In this document: piece by piece, positions 17,105-24,984 of the stretch
Numbering within the stretch: position 1 is the stretch's first letter
Layout: each line of letters opens with the position of its first letter
Made by a program: the position numbers and the translations under genes
Assembly (NCBI GenBank): GCA_012033255.1
Contig: JAAUSF010000018.1
Coordinates: 1 to 56,054, forward strand
Direction: 5' to 3'
Source: Cyanobacteria bacterium RU_5_0
Lineage (GTDB): Bacteria; Cyanobacteriota; Cyanobacteriia; Elainellales; Elainellaceae
DNA length: 56,054 nt
The notes under the pieces: model-generated
Told to the model about the DNA's origin: nothing
Database searches by the model: none
Seen by the model: only the letters and a program-made list of their open reading frames with translations

Positions 17105-17587
17105 TCAACTTGCTTTGTACCAAGGAACATCCATTCGATTCTTCGTCGCCCAAAACATCTTTTGAATCTCTTCAATAGCATCCATCAGTTCATTCGCATG
17201 TTGTAAGCTAACTTCAACTTTGCAAGCAGAACATAACTTAGCCACATTCCAGAACTGGGTGTGTAAATCTGGAAATTGCTCTAAATGCACAGGCTTAAAA
17301 TAATCCGTCCACAAAACCAGCAGTTCTTTCTTCGCCAGTTGCGCCTGTTCTTCCTTGATTTGGACATACCGAGTGATGGTATTTTCGTAAGCTGCCATCG
17401 CCTTAGGATCGCCTCCATCGGGAGGTTGCAATTCCAAAATTTTCTTGGTCATGGACAAAACGGCTTCAGCCGCGATCCTGGCGGCTGCGGGGTCGTACAC
17501 TCCACAAGGACCATCGCAGTGAGCATAGACGATGGGAGCCGGGAACCAGGTCTTAATCTGGGTCGCAATCGTTTTCAGAGAGAGCAT
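17105..17587 (-). CDS. sodN: Nickel superoxide dismutase
   Basis: A 160-residue protein with the nickel hook HCDGPCGVY at residues 23-31 after a 22-residue propeptide; His1, Cys2 and Cys6 of the mature protein bind Ni. The rest is the four-helix bundle of the family (AARIAAEAVLSMTKKILEL and so on). It converts superoxide to peroxide and oxygen without iron, which suits an iron-limited cell. Divergent Fur-like sequence touches its start codon. The maturation protease follows. Confidence 0.95.
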   Translation of the reverse strand: MLSLKTIATQIKTWFPAPIVYAHCDGPCGVYDPAAARIAAEAVLSMTKKILELQPPDGGDPKAMAAYENTITRYVQIKEEQAQLAKKELLVLWTDYFKPVHLEQFPDLHTQFWNVAKLCSACKVEVSLQHANELMDAIEEIQKMFWATKNRMDVPWYKAS

Positions 17588-17606
17588 AATGATAATTATT
17601 CTCAGT
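17588..17606 (-). promoter_or_regulatory. Fur-like box at the sodN start
   Basis: On the + strand AATGATAATTATTCTCAGT, close to the canonical GATAATGATAATCATTATC. It abuts the sodN start codon (17585-17587), so no room for a Shine-Dalgarno remains. Either Fur binds over the start region or transcription begins very close to the ATG. The TGAGAATAA core is shared with the isiA1 and multicopper oxidase upstream regions. Confidence 0.55.
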
Positions 17607-17673
17607 TGTGAATAGCTAAAATGCTAGCATCAATCGGGAAGTTTATTGAGCAGCCTGCGAAACGTTAAACAAG

Positions 17674-18186
17674 TCAGTTTTTCTGCTGCAAGTCTTCCAG
17701 GTTCACCGTCTGAGGAAAGTCAAAGTGAGCTAAAAAATCTTGCGCTAGGGCGATCGCTCGTTCAAACATCCGCTCTGCTTGAGCGACTTGATCTAGCTTT
17801 CGATAAAAACTGTCTATTTCAAAACTCACTGCTTTCAGTGCTTTGAAGGCTTCTAGCCTAAGTGGATGCGGTAAACCTTTATCAGTCATAATCTGAATCA
17901 CTCGATCGAATGCTTGCCGGAGAAGCATCTCCGCCTGTGGCACATCCGCTAAATTCAACCAACTATCGGCAAGATTATGGCAGGAAATAACATAGGGATG
18001 AATCGCATCTGCGTGCTGACTACTGGCTTTAGCCTCTTCTAATAGCAGATGAGCCAGTTCCAGCGCTCGGTTATATGCCTGTTGTGCTTCGTGATACAAG
18101 TTTGCTTGCATCCGCTGATTGCCCGCTTTGGTGTAAAGCTGCCACTGCAATTCACGCGCTTCGTAGGAGTCTTGGGCGAGTTCCAT
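17674..18186 (-). CDS. TPR-like helical protein of unknown role
   Basis: A 170-residue all-helical protein. AGNQRMQANLYHEAQQAYNR ALELA and VAQAERMFERAIALAQDFL fit tetratricopeptide repeats, with a third less clear repeat between (AEMLLRQAFDRVIQIM). A protein-protein interaction role is likely; partner unknown. It lies 87 bp upstream of sodN on the same strand (the Fur box is between), and 15 bp downstream of the Cys-rich membrane protein gene. Confidence 0.6.
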   Translation of the reverse strand: MELAQDSYEARELQWQLYTKAGNQRMQANLYHEAQQAYNRALELAHLLLEEAKASSQHADAIHPYVISCHNLADSWLNLADVPQAEMLLRQAFDRVIQIMTDKGLPHPLRLEAFKALKAVSFEIDSFYRKLDQVAQAERMFERAIALAQDFLAHFDFPQTVNLEDLQQKN

Positions 18187-18200
18187 ATTGAATGCTTCAA

Positions 18201-18533
18201 TCAGAGTTTACAGCGATTTGAACAACAGGATCTACTGTACAAGGCTGGTTCAAAATCAAGACAATCCACGGCATCTTCAGTGAGTGCTTTACAAGGGTGG
18301 ACTGTGCACTTTAAGTAATGACAACCTGTGAAATAGAGACAGCGATCGCACGGAATTGCATGCAGTCGTTTCAGCCGCGCAACACCCTCACGCATCGCAA
18401 CAACAACTGCCACCAACAATCCAATCAGTAGTGCTAGCAGTGATATCGGGCAGAGCAACACTCCTACGGTTAAAACGATATGGGTCAGCGCGGTTTCTTT
18501 CATGAGCAATTCTCTCAACCCGTTACTAACCAT
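18201..18533 (-). CDS. Cys-rich small membrane protein
   Basis: A 110-residue protein. An N-terminal part holds one long hydrophobic segment (THIVLTVGVLLCPISLLALL IGLLVAVVVAM) followed by a soluble tail with eight cysteines (PCDRCLYFTGCHYLKCTVHPCK, then CCSNRC). The clustered Cys could bind a metal or iron-sulfur cluster. I know similar hypothetical proteins from cyanobacteria but not their function. Confidence 0.55.
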   Translation of the reverse strand: MVSNGLRELLMKETALTHIVLTVGVLLCPISLLALLIGLLVAVVVAMREGVARLKRLHAIPCDRCLYFTGCHYLKCTVHPCKALTEDAVDCLDFEPALYSRSCCSNRCKL

Positions 18534-18731
18534 TTGCGAAACAATCGATCGCCTGAAAATGCACCCCCGCCATTTACCAGAAAAAACAAAAAACAGAGGG
18601 CATACAGAGAAGCCGTCTCTAATGGCGTAACTTGCAGCCCGTGTTCTTGAATTAGAAAAGGAGTCGGAGCATCGCTCAATTAAGGAGTGGACTGCTCACA
18701 ACTCCTGCGTGGCTTTGCCATGGGAGGAACC

Positions 18732-19244
18732 CTACAAGCCAAACTCTGATTTCAACTGACTCACCCAGATTTTGAGTCGCTGATCAGTCAACTCAGACTG
18801 GTTATCTTCATCTAGCGCCAAACCCACAAATTTCCCATTTTTGACGGCTTTCGACTCGTTAAACTCATAGCCTTCAATAGACCAATACCCAACCGTTGTA
18901 CCACCACGATCGGAAATCTTCTCTTCCAAAATGCCCATTGCATCCTGAAAGTTATCTGCGTAACCCACTTGATCACCCGGCCCAAAGTAGGCGACCTTCT
19001 TACCACTGAAGTCAACGTTATCCAGTTCACTGTATAGTCCTTCCCAATCGGCTTGTAGCTCACCGATGTTCCAGGTGGGACAACCAACAATGATACATTG
19101 ATAGCTTTCAAAGTCACCAATATCAGCATTAGCAACGTCATACAGCGTTACTACGCTATTACCACCAAATTCCTTTTGAATGGTTTCTGCAATGGTCTGG
19201 GTATTACCCGTCTGTGTTCCATAAAACAACCCAATTTTGGACAT
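18732..19244 (-). CDS. isiB: Flavodoxin (iron-stress type)
   Basis: A 170-residue long-chain flavodoxin. MSKIGLFYGTQTGNTQTIAE gives the FMN phosphate loop (TQTGNT), PTWNIGELQADWEGL the first isoalloxazine loop with Trp, and FGPGDQVGYADNFQDAMGIL the second with Tyr. It replaces ferredoxin as the electron carrier from photosystem I when iron is short. In many cyanobacteria it follows isiA in the operon; here it is on the opposite strand, about 4 kb away, so the cluster has been rearranged. Confidence 0.95.
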   Translation of the reverse strand: MSKIGLFYGTQTGNTQTIAETIQKEFGGNSVVTLYDVANADIGDFESYQCIIVGCPTWNIGELQADWEGLYSELDNVDFSGKKVAYFGPGDQVGYADNFQDAMGILEEKISDRGGTTVGYWSIEGYEFNESKAVKNGKFVGLALDEDNQSELTDQRLKIWVSQLKSEFGL

Positions 19245-19280
19245 TTTTACTCCTACTCAAGCGATGTAATGACAAATCAT

Positions 19281-19487
19281 CTATGACAAATCGTTTGTTG
19301 CTGTTGCCAGTTCTGCAACCGTCATGGGTGCTTTTTGAAGCGGGTCAAACACATTCAGCCGCATCGCCGTGATTAGAACTGAACTGATGCCCATGCTCAG
19401 AACCGGTAAAATCGCCGGACGAGGAATCAGTTCGGCACTCAGTGCTACTGCTTCTAGAAGGTTTTCTGCTCCAATCGTCAACTTCAT
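19281..19487 (-). CDS. Small hydrophobic protein; possible methyltransferase N-terminal fragment
   Basis: 68 residues: IPRPAILPVLSMGISSVLITAMRLN, then VFDPLQKAPMTVAELATATN. The second part resembles the dimerisation region that starts many class I methyltransferases (xxDxLxxxPxTVAELA), cut before the SAM-binding domain. It lies between the aldolase remnant and flavodoxin on the same strand, and could be a short stand-alone gene or a truncated one. The upper gap is 17 bp. Confidence 0.35.
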   Translation of the reverse strand: MKLTIGAENLLEAVALSAELIPRPAILPVLSMGISSVLITAMRLNVFDPLQKAPMTVAELATATNDLS

Positions 19488-19504
19488 GGTCTGTTCCCAA
19501 TCAA

Positions 19505-19834
19505 TTAAACCAATGCTGGGGCTTTTTCCATTTCGGATGTGTATTGTCCTGAGCTAGCCGCACTGTTCAGCTTTGTCCGATGGTAGAGCAGTTGTTGTGC
19601 AACTGAAACGTTGGCATCATGACCCCGCCAGCGTTCCAGGGCGGGCGGGCTGAGGTTAGGAGTGGTCAAAATTAGCTCCCGGTAAGCCCGTCGGCGTTCT
19701 TCCGTGGTGGGAATTCCCAGCTTTTCAAACCGCTTGTTGCAGGTACCGTTACTCTCGTCCATTGCCAGAATGCCTTTACCGGGAGCCACCATCGCCTGGG
19801 CAGTTGCCCTCAATTCTTGAGCATAAGTATTCAT
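19505..19834 (-). pseudogene. Class I fructose-bisphosphate aldolase, large internal deletion
   Basis: The first ~60 residues (QAMVAPGKGILAMDESNGTC, KRFEKLGIPTTEERRRAYREL ILTTP) are the N-terminus of class I aldolase. The next 45 (PALERWRGHDANVSVAQQLL then YHRTKLNSAASSGQYTSEME) are its extreme C-terminus. The two are joined in frame, so roughly 240 residues with the Schiff-base lysine are missing. A whole enzyme has about 340-360 residues. Class I aldolase needs no metal and is often placed in iron-stress clusters, which explains its position upstream of flavodoxin. As it stands it cannot be active. Confidence 0.75.
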
Positions 19835-20106
19835 GTCAATGCCTCTTGTGTGTAGCGATATCAAATATGGTCATTATTGCAAATCTTTTTCAATAAGTCT
19901 ATGATCGACTTGATCAATTTTTTGTCCTGCGGTTGACCGATCCAAATCGAGAGTTTATCAGATTCTTCCAAGAAGCTTTTGGGAAGGGGCTTTTCACGGT
20001 ATATAGGAGATGCGGAAGCCGATTAGCTTATCTTATCTAACGACATTACTTAGTAAAATTCTCAATAGTGTGTGATCCCTAACTCAATGCTTGATCGCCA
20101 TCTAGT

Positions 20107-20195
20107 AAAGTAATTGGCTTTGAGTGGAGGGGTAGATGAGTCGATAGGCTGGATTAGCTACGCATCCACCCATGCACTCATCCACCCATGCACTA
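20107..20195. repeat. ATCCACCCATGCACTC tandem repeat tract
   Basis: Starts with GGCTTTGAGTGGAGG-like sequence and ends with CATCCACCCATGCACTCATC type units. Third copy of the GGTGGATG family in this island. The 19835-20275 region otherwise holds no gene I can support. Confidence 0.6.
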
Positions 20196-20275
20196 TTGAT
20201 AGAGACTCCAAGAGAGCTTCGTGTTCGCATCGCATTTCTCCAAGAACCTGCTTTTTCTGTCATTACAACGAAACT

Positions 20276-20419
20276 ATGTCTATCCAACCCAGCAAACCCA
20301 CGCCGACCAAACCAAAGTCGGATCGATCGAAATTACGCGAGATGGTGCGTAACCGTTGGCAAGAAACCCGGCAAGCAATAGAAGCCAGAGCTAAATCACA
20401 ACTCTCGCTCAACGATTAA
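20276..20419 (+). CDS. Small basic protein (47 aa)
   Basis: MSIQPSKPTPTKPKSDRSKL then REMVRNRWQETRQAIEARAK. Highly basic, helical second half. ATG at 20276; no close RBS. Starts a short run of same-strand genes leading to the Crp/Fnr gene. Unknown function. Confidence 0.45.
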   Translation: MSIQPSKPTPTKPKSDRSKLREMVRNRWQETRQAIEARAKSQLSLND

Positions 20420-20442
20420 CTAAAGTTTCAAACGTATTAGGA

Positions 20443-20679
20443 GTGCAAGCCGTGAATGCCAATGAACAAGCCAATAGCATTGAAAGAGTCAGTAAGATTG
20501 CTGCTGTCGTGAATCTGTTCAGATCCCAGTTTCCAGAGGCTTCAGCCGATCTCAGACCCTGGGTAATTTGGGGAATCACTCTGCCACTTCCTGATACGGA
20601 ACGAAAGCTCCGGCAGATTTGCCTACAAATTCTTCAGTTGTTTAATCGAGTCACAGAAGGTTGTGCTACTGAGTGGTGA
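20443..20679 (+). CDS. Hypothetical protein (78 aa)
   Basis: The frame opens at GTG (20443), with a second GTG at 20452. Product: VNANEQANSIERVSKIAAVV, then PWVIWGITLPLPDTERKLRQ. No recognised domain. Sits 23 bp after the basic protein gene and overlaps the frame of the Crp/Fnr gene by a few bases. Confidence 0.45.
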   Translation: MQAVNANEQANSIERVSKIAAVVNLFRSQFPEASADLRPWVIWGITLPLPDTERKLRQICLQILQLFNRVTEGCATEW

Positions 20680-20717
20680 TTCGCCTAAATTTTTTCTCCC
20701 TCACCGAGCCGTCCATC

Positions 20718-21287
20718 ATGGTTAGCGCAAATTTTATTCTTCCTCAGTTCAATCATTCTGCGATTCGCACGTTTAAGCGTCGCGAGACGCTACCACCCGA
20801 AGATAGTGCTCTCTGGCAGATTGAAACGGGAGCTGTTCGCACATTCACCTTCACTGAGGATGCCACCATGATTCCTTTGGGGTTTTGGGGAGCAGACGAT
20901 ATAGTCGGTCAACTCCTTTCCCGCATCCAGCCTTATCGGATAGAATGCTTGACCGAGGTGAAAGCGTATCGTCTGGAATCTGGACAGTTTTGGCGGATTG
21001 AATCGAATCAATGCTGGCAGATGAATCAGGTAATGCTGGCACATATTCATCAAATGCAGGAACTCTTGCGAATCCGCAGTGGGCAAGCTCCCCAGCGACT
21101 TCAGCACCTGTTGGAATGGTTGGCTTACAAGTTTGGCCGCCACACTGAACATGGACAACGGATTGAACTGCGCTTGACTCATCAAGACATTGCAGAGGCG
21201 ATCGGTACAACACGAGTGACAGTCACTCGTTTGCTCTTGCAAAGATATCGAATAGGCTTAAGGAGTTTCAGATTACTTCTCAACTGA
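20718..21287 (+). CDS. Crp/Fnr family transcriptional regulator
   Basis: A 190-residue protein. N-terminal part is a cupin-like sensor (DSALWQIETGAVRTFTFTED, GFWGADDIVGQLL), without the cyclic nucleotide-binding Arg of CRP. The C-terminal winged HTH contains LTHQDIAEAIGTTRVTVTRL, the DNA-recognition helix. After it the sequence RYRIGLRSFRLLLN is unusual; the last strands of the wing may be altered, since the gene converges on and overlaps the ferritin-like gene by 8 bp. Start MVSANF at 20718; an upstream GTG/ATG at 20673 is possible. Likely a regulator of the iron island; not shown. Confidence 0.75.
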   Translation: MVSANFILPQFNHSAIRTFKRRETLPPEDSALWQIETGAVRTFTFTEDATMIPLGFWGADDIVGQLLSRIQPYRIECLTEVKAYRLESGQFWRIESNQCWQMNQVMLAHIHQMQELLRIRSGQAPQRLQHLLEWLAYKFGRHTEHGQRIELRLTHQDIAEAIGTTRVTVTRLLLQRYRIGLRSFRLLLN

Positions 21288-21717
21288 AATCCCGCAACAT
21301 TTTTCGCAACTCAAGCGTATGTAATTCTTCATTGCCAATCATCGTGCGGGCAAATTCTTCTAAATAAACACTGGCATCCTCAACGGTTTCTAACAACGAT
21401 TTATAAAGTTCAAGGGCTTGCTTTTCGTGGGCAAGGCTCTCAGCCAACACATCTTGAATGGAATGATGATAGGTTTCTTCGATCGGTGCAATTTTGAGGC
21501 TAGGGTGCCCTTCTTCTAAACCTGTGACAATCTCTCCAACCTGTTGAGCGTGTAGCAATGACTCATTTGCTTGGGTCTTGAAAAAGGCGACCAGTGGAAT
21601 GCGATTAGGTCCTGTCACCATCAAAGAATAGTGGGTATAGCGGACTACCCCAGCCAGTTCAAACTCCATAATGGAATTGAGGAGGCTAATAGTTTTGATG
21701 CGATCGAGTTCTTTCAT
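21280..21717 (-). CDS. Ferritin-like / bacterioferritin-type protein
   Basis: A 145-residue four-helix protein. Conserved Glu/His ligands appear as IMEFELAGVVRYTHY, QANESLLHAQQVGEI and HEKQALELYKSLLE, ending MIGNEELHTLELRKML; this is the E...ExxH...E...ExxH pattern of the ferritin-like di-iron fold. It lies 4 bp after the FTR1 gene on the same strand, so iron brought in can be stored or handled at once. The start ATG at 21717 is used because the longer frame is antisense-like over FTR1. Confidence 0.8.
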   Translation of the reverse strand: MKELDRIKTISLLNSIMEFELAGVVRYTHYSLMVTGPNRIPLVAFFKTQANESLLHAQQVGEIVTGLEEGHPSLKIAPIEETYHHSIQDVLAESLAHEKQALELYKSLLETVEDASVYLEEFARTMIGNEELHTLELRKMLRDFS

Positions 21718-21721
21718 TAGT

Positions 21722-22651
21722 TTAGCTCTCACGAGTTTGTTTTTTAGTAAACCACTGCCGACCAGAAAGGCTTTGGAAATAAATTCCTCCAATGAGGATG
21801 AGGAATAACATGTAGGCGATCGCCTGCACTTGATAAAGGCGATCGGTATAGCCAAACAAGGCATTGAGCAACAACCCTGGAAAGCGGTCTTCTGGCAGCA
21901 CAGTTGATAGATTCCAGACATCTGGACCGAGAATGCAGGACGGATTTCTGACAAACCGCTCGTAGTAAACGCAGAGGGATTCTGAAGCCCGATTTTGGCT
22001 GGCAAGCGTCTGCATCACGGTATCAAAGTGTCCCAATGCCGTTACGACGAGTCCTGCCACCAGCAGCAACAGCAGCACCCCCATAACGGTGAAAAAGCGG
22101 CGCAGATTGAGACGAATTCCCCACTTGAACAGTAGCACTCCAATCAAGGCAGCAACCGCCAGACCGACCAATGCGCCCACGGCTGGCAGCATCCCCTGCT
22201 TGAATTTAGCGGCAACGAAAACAACGGTTTCAAAGCCCTCTCGTAGTACCGCAATAAAAATTAGGCTGAACACTCCCCAGGCAGCACTTTTGCCTCGATC
22301 TAAAACCGATGCCACCTCTCCCTCCACCATCTTTTTCATGGAGCGGGCTTGTTGCGTCATCCAAATCAACATCCAGCTCAGCAGCACCACTGCCACCAGG
22401 CTAAATATCCCTTCCATCAGCGGTTCTGCTGCCGGACTCAATACCCCCAAGGCTTGAATAATCCAGCTAAACAGCACTCCAATTAGGGCACTTACCAGAA
22501 TTCCGATCGCAACACCTAAATAAACCCAGCGATTTAAGTGAGAACGCTGCGCTTTCTGGAGACAGGCAAGCACAATACCAACTACGAGTGCTGCTTCTAC
22601 CCCCTCGCGCAGGGTAATCACAAACGTGGGTAAAACCGAACTGAAATTCAT
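21722..22651 (-). CDS. FTR1 family high-affinity iron permease
   Basis: A 309-residue, seven-helix membrane protein. Two REGxE motifs are present: LREGVEA at residues 14-20 and LREGFET at 136-142; their Glu residues bind Fe3+ in transit. FTR1/EfeU permeases import ferric iron made by a ferroxidase or peroxidase partner. Here the lipoprotein gene is upstream by 12 bp and the two-domain oxidase a little further. The C-terminal third includes a non-membrane loop (ASQNRASESLCVYYERFVRN). Confidence 0.92.
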   Translation of the reverse strand: MNFSSVLPTFVITLREGVEAALVVGIVLACLQKAQRSHLNRWVYLGVAIGILVSALIGVLFSWIIQALGVLSPAAEPLMEGIFSLVAVVLLSWMLIWMTQQARSMKKMVEGEVASVLDRGKSAAWGVFSLIFIAVLREGFETVVFVAAKFKQGMLPAVGALVGLAVAALIGVLLFKWGIRLNLRRFFTVMGVLLLLLVAGLVVTALGHFDTVMQTLASQNRASESLCVYYERFVRNPSCILGPDVWNLSTVLPEDRFPGLLLNALFGYTDRLYQVQAIAYMLFLILIGGIYFQSLSGRQWFTKKQTRES

Positions 22652-22663
22652 TGTTTACAAGCC

Positions 22664-23665
22664 CTAACTGATTGCTGGAGCCGCCGCTTGTTCGATCGCC
22701 TTTACCTGACTGGCCACCTCGTCTGCACTGACGATCGGAGCGGCTGGAGGAACAGGCTCAGGCCATGCTTGGAACAGGGTGTCCATCTTGGTTTTGAGAT
22801 CGCTGGCAAGGGTGGCATCCAGGTTTGGCTCAATTTGCTTGAGCAAGGTATCTTTAGCGTATTCCACAAAGCCACGTGAATCTTGATATTCAATCACTTC
22901 GGTAATCTTGCCATCGCTAATGGCAGCCGTGTATTCTGCCACCGCTGTTTCCAACATTTCTGTAATCGATTTCAACACAAATGAGGGAGACTGACGTTGA
23001 TCCGCAGGTAGGGCTGCGATCGCCTGGTCAACCGCCGCGATCGCCTGATCATAGGTGGGCTTAACCTGAGGATCATTCGGCTTCGATTTAACTAAATCCT
23101 GAGTTTGAGTCAAAATGTCGCTAAATTCTGGGACGTTGCGTTCGGGAAGTTGCTCGGCAATATCTACATAAATTTCCTCCACTGGATGACCCAAATGAGG
23201 TTCAGCTTGATCGGGTAGATTTAGATCGAGCAACTGCCCTGCCACAATCATGTGCCCTTTCATCAAGCCCAGCTTGGTTAGATAGTCTACATCTTTGGCT
23301 TCCCCAGTCAGAACTATCTCCTCAACTGTGACTTGCGCTTTGATGCGATCAAACTGCTCCTGAGTCAACACATTTTTACTGACCAGATCTTCAATGCTGC
23401 CATAGGGACGGCTGGCTTGAATTTGGTGAGACAGGGCAGGAATTCCGAGTTCGGCTTCCAATTTGTCGAGTTCCGACAGAATCGCCGTGTTGATGTTGAT
23501 TTTGGGTTCGTTGTTGGTAGTAACACCTGTGGGGGAGTCGGCTGGACTGGTAGCAGCCGGTGGAGAGGAAGCCGTATTTGGTGAATTTCCAGCACAGTTA
23601 TTTAACCCGATCGCCAGACAGGCAATTACTACGATGAACACTACATAACGAAAAATGCGTATCAT
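22664..23665 (-). CDS. Iron-uptake lipoprotein with helix-hairpin-helix region (EfeO-like context)
   Basis: A 333-residue protein with a lipoprotein signal (CLAIGLNNCAGN, Cys ~24), a Ser/Pro/Thr-rich linker, a helix-hairpin-helix region (ININTAILSELDKLEAELGI, QIQASRPYGSIEDLVSKNVL) and then a helical domain (MKGHMIVAGQLLDL, HLGHPVEEIYVDIAEQLPE, AVAEYTAAISDGKITEVIEY). The second domain resembles the imelysin/EfeO fold, including a HxxG-like element, and would present iron to FTR1. It lies 12 bp upstream of the permease. The whole set imports ferric iron; that the lipoprotein binds iron is inferred from family and position. Confidence 0.75.
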   Translation of the reverse strand: MIRIFRYVVFIVVIACLAIGLNNCAGNSPNTASSPPAATSPADSPTGVTTNNEPKININTAILSELDKLEAELGIPALSHQIQASRPYGSIEDLVSKNVLTQEQFDRIKAQVTVEEIVLTGEAKDVDYLTKLGLMKGHMIVAGQLLDLNLPDQAEPHLGHPVEEIYVDIAEQLPERNVPEFSDILTQTQDLVKSKPNDPQVKPTYDQAIAAVDQAIAALPADQRQSPSFVLKSITEMLETAVAEYTAAISDGKITEVIEYQDSRGFVEYAKDTLLKQIEPNLDATLASDLKTKMDTLFQAWPEPVPPAAPIVSADEVASQVKAIEQAAAPAIS

Positions 23666-23885
23666 AAACCTCTCCTAAAACAAGCAAGCCCTGCAAAAAC
23701 CTCAGACAATTCACCTGAATGTCTGAACACAGAATTGCAGCGAAAATTAAGTAACTTATCTAGCCTAATAACTGGCTGAATAGAATTTGAAGTGTGAAGC
23801 AGCACCCATGTTTGACAGCTTGTCAAACGTTCAACCGCTATTCTTAGCTTTTTGAAAATCATTGTCAACTAGCTGCTGGAAAGTT

Positions 23886-24896
23886 TCAGCTTTTCTTCGG
23901 AATCACATCGAAAAATCCCATACAGCCCGCTTCAGCGATGGCATCTTGGTGAGGATGAAACATATACTGTCCTGGAAATCGATAGGCAAACTCCAAGATA
24001 TGCCGTTCCGTTGTGCCCATCGTAATCACATCCGTTTCTTGAGTCGGGGTGAGGGTGCGTCCCGTTGGATAAACTCGAAAAAAATTGGCATGGAGATGGA
24101 AGGTGACAGCCGGATCAAGTTCAATCATGTTAAGCAGATACAACCGCACGAGTTGATCTTGATAAATGGGAATGGGATGTTCCTTGTAATAGTTGGGGAT
24201 AGCATTGAAGGCATATAGCTCATTGTGCTGATCGCCATTGACATCGTAGCCTCCCATCACCAGCACCATTTCATCCGCAGGCGGACGACCACCGGGCGGA
24301 TCAATGATAAACATGCCATACAACCCTTTACCAATGTGGCGCGGCACGGGCGGGATATGGCAGTGATAAAGGTGAATTCCAAACGGTTCGGCATCAAACT
24401 CATAAATGGTCGCCGTATCGTTTCGCACGGGACGAACTCCATCCATTTCTGAGGGATGGTCGCCATGAAAGTGCATGGTGTGAGCATGACCACTTTTGTT
24501 GAGAAAAACAACCCGAACGCGATCGCCCTCCTTAGCTCGCAGGATGGGACCGGGAACCCGACCGTTATAGTTCCAGGAGACATAGGACACCGCACTGTTG
24601 AGTTGCAGCGTGGTATTCTCAGCAATGATTTGAAACTCTCGGATGGTACGCCCTTTTTCCTGCTTCAGCGTACCATAATCAAAGTTCCGTAGCAGCACCA
24701 TCGGACTCAGACCGTTTCCTTCCGTTGGCGTGTTCTCTGGAATAGGTGGAATCTCCACAGTAGACGCTGCCTGCCGCCGCTGAAACTGATAGAAACCTGT
24801 TGCGGCTCCTGCTAGCCCTATTCCTACTAAACCCGTTTGCAAAAGTTGGCGACGGCTCCATAAGATTCTTTTATTAATAGGCTGATGCTCTGGCAT
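23886..24896 (-). CDS. Two-domain multicopper oxidase (probable ferroxidase)
   Basis: A 336-residue protein with a twin-arginine leader (WSRRQLLQTG). Domain 1: HAHTMHFHGDHP (residues 137-148) and HLYHCHIPPVPRHIGKGLYG MF (175-196), giving Cys179, His187 and Met195 for the type 1 copper. Domain 2: TFHLHANFF (266-273) and MFHPHQDAIAEAG (312-324), supplying trinuclear copper histidines but no second Cys, so the type 1 site is in domain 1 only. This is the two-domain type rather than three-domain laccase. Ferroxidase activity is inferred from its location 220 bp upstream of the lipoprotein-FTR1 operon on the same strand. A Fur-like motif precedes it. Confidence 0.88.
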   Translation of the reverse strand: MPEHQPINKRILWSRRQLLQTGLVGIGLAGAATGFYQFQRRQAASTVEIPPIPENTPTEGNGLSPMVLLRNFDYGTLKQEKGRTIREFQIIAENTTLQLNSAVSYVSWNYNGRVPGPILRAKEGDRVRVVFLNKSGHAHTMHFHGDHPSEMDGVRPVRNDTATIYEFDAEPFGIHLYHCHIPPVPRHIGKGLYGMFIIDPPGGRPPADEMVLVMGGYDVNGDQHNELYAFNAIPNYYKEHPIPIYQDQLVRLYLLNMIELDPAVTFHLHANFFRVYPTGRTLTPTQETDVITMGTTERHILEFAYRFPGQYMFHPHQDAIAEAGCMGFFDVIPKKS

Positions 24897-24903
24897 AATC
24901 TGT

Positions 24904-24926
24904 ATTGAGAATAACTCTTAATTAGG
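24904..24926 (-). promoter_or_regulatory. Fur-like sequence upstream of the multicopper oxidase
   Basis: TATTGAGAATAACTCTTAAT, containing TGAGAATAA (24906-24914), the same core found before isiA1 and sodN. It is about 8-30 bp before the oxidase ATG. Confidence 0.5.
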
Positions 24927-24984
24927 AACATAACAGACATTCACCCCAACAAGTTAACTGCAAGATGCCACAGATAGAAGACCG

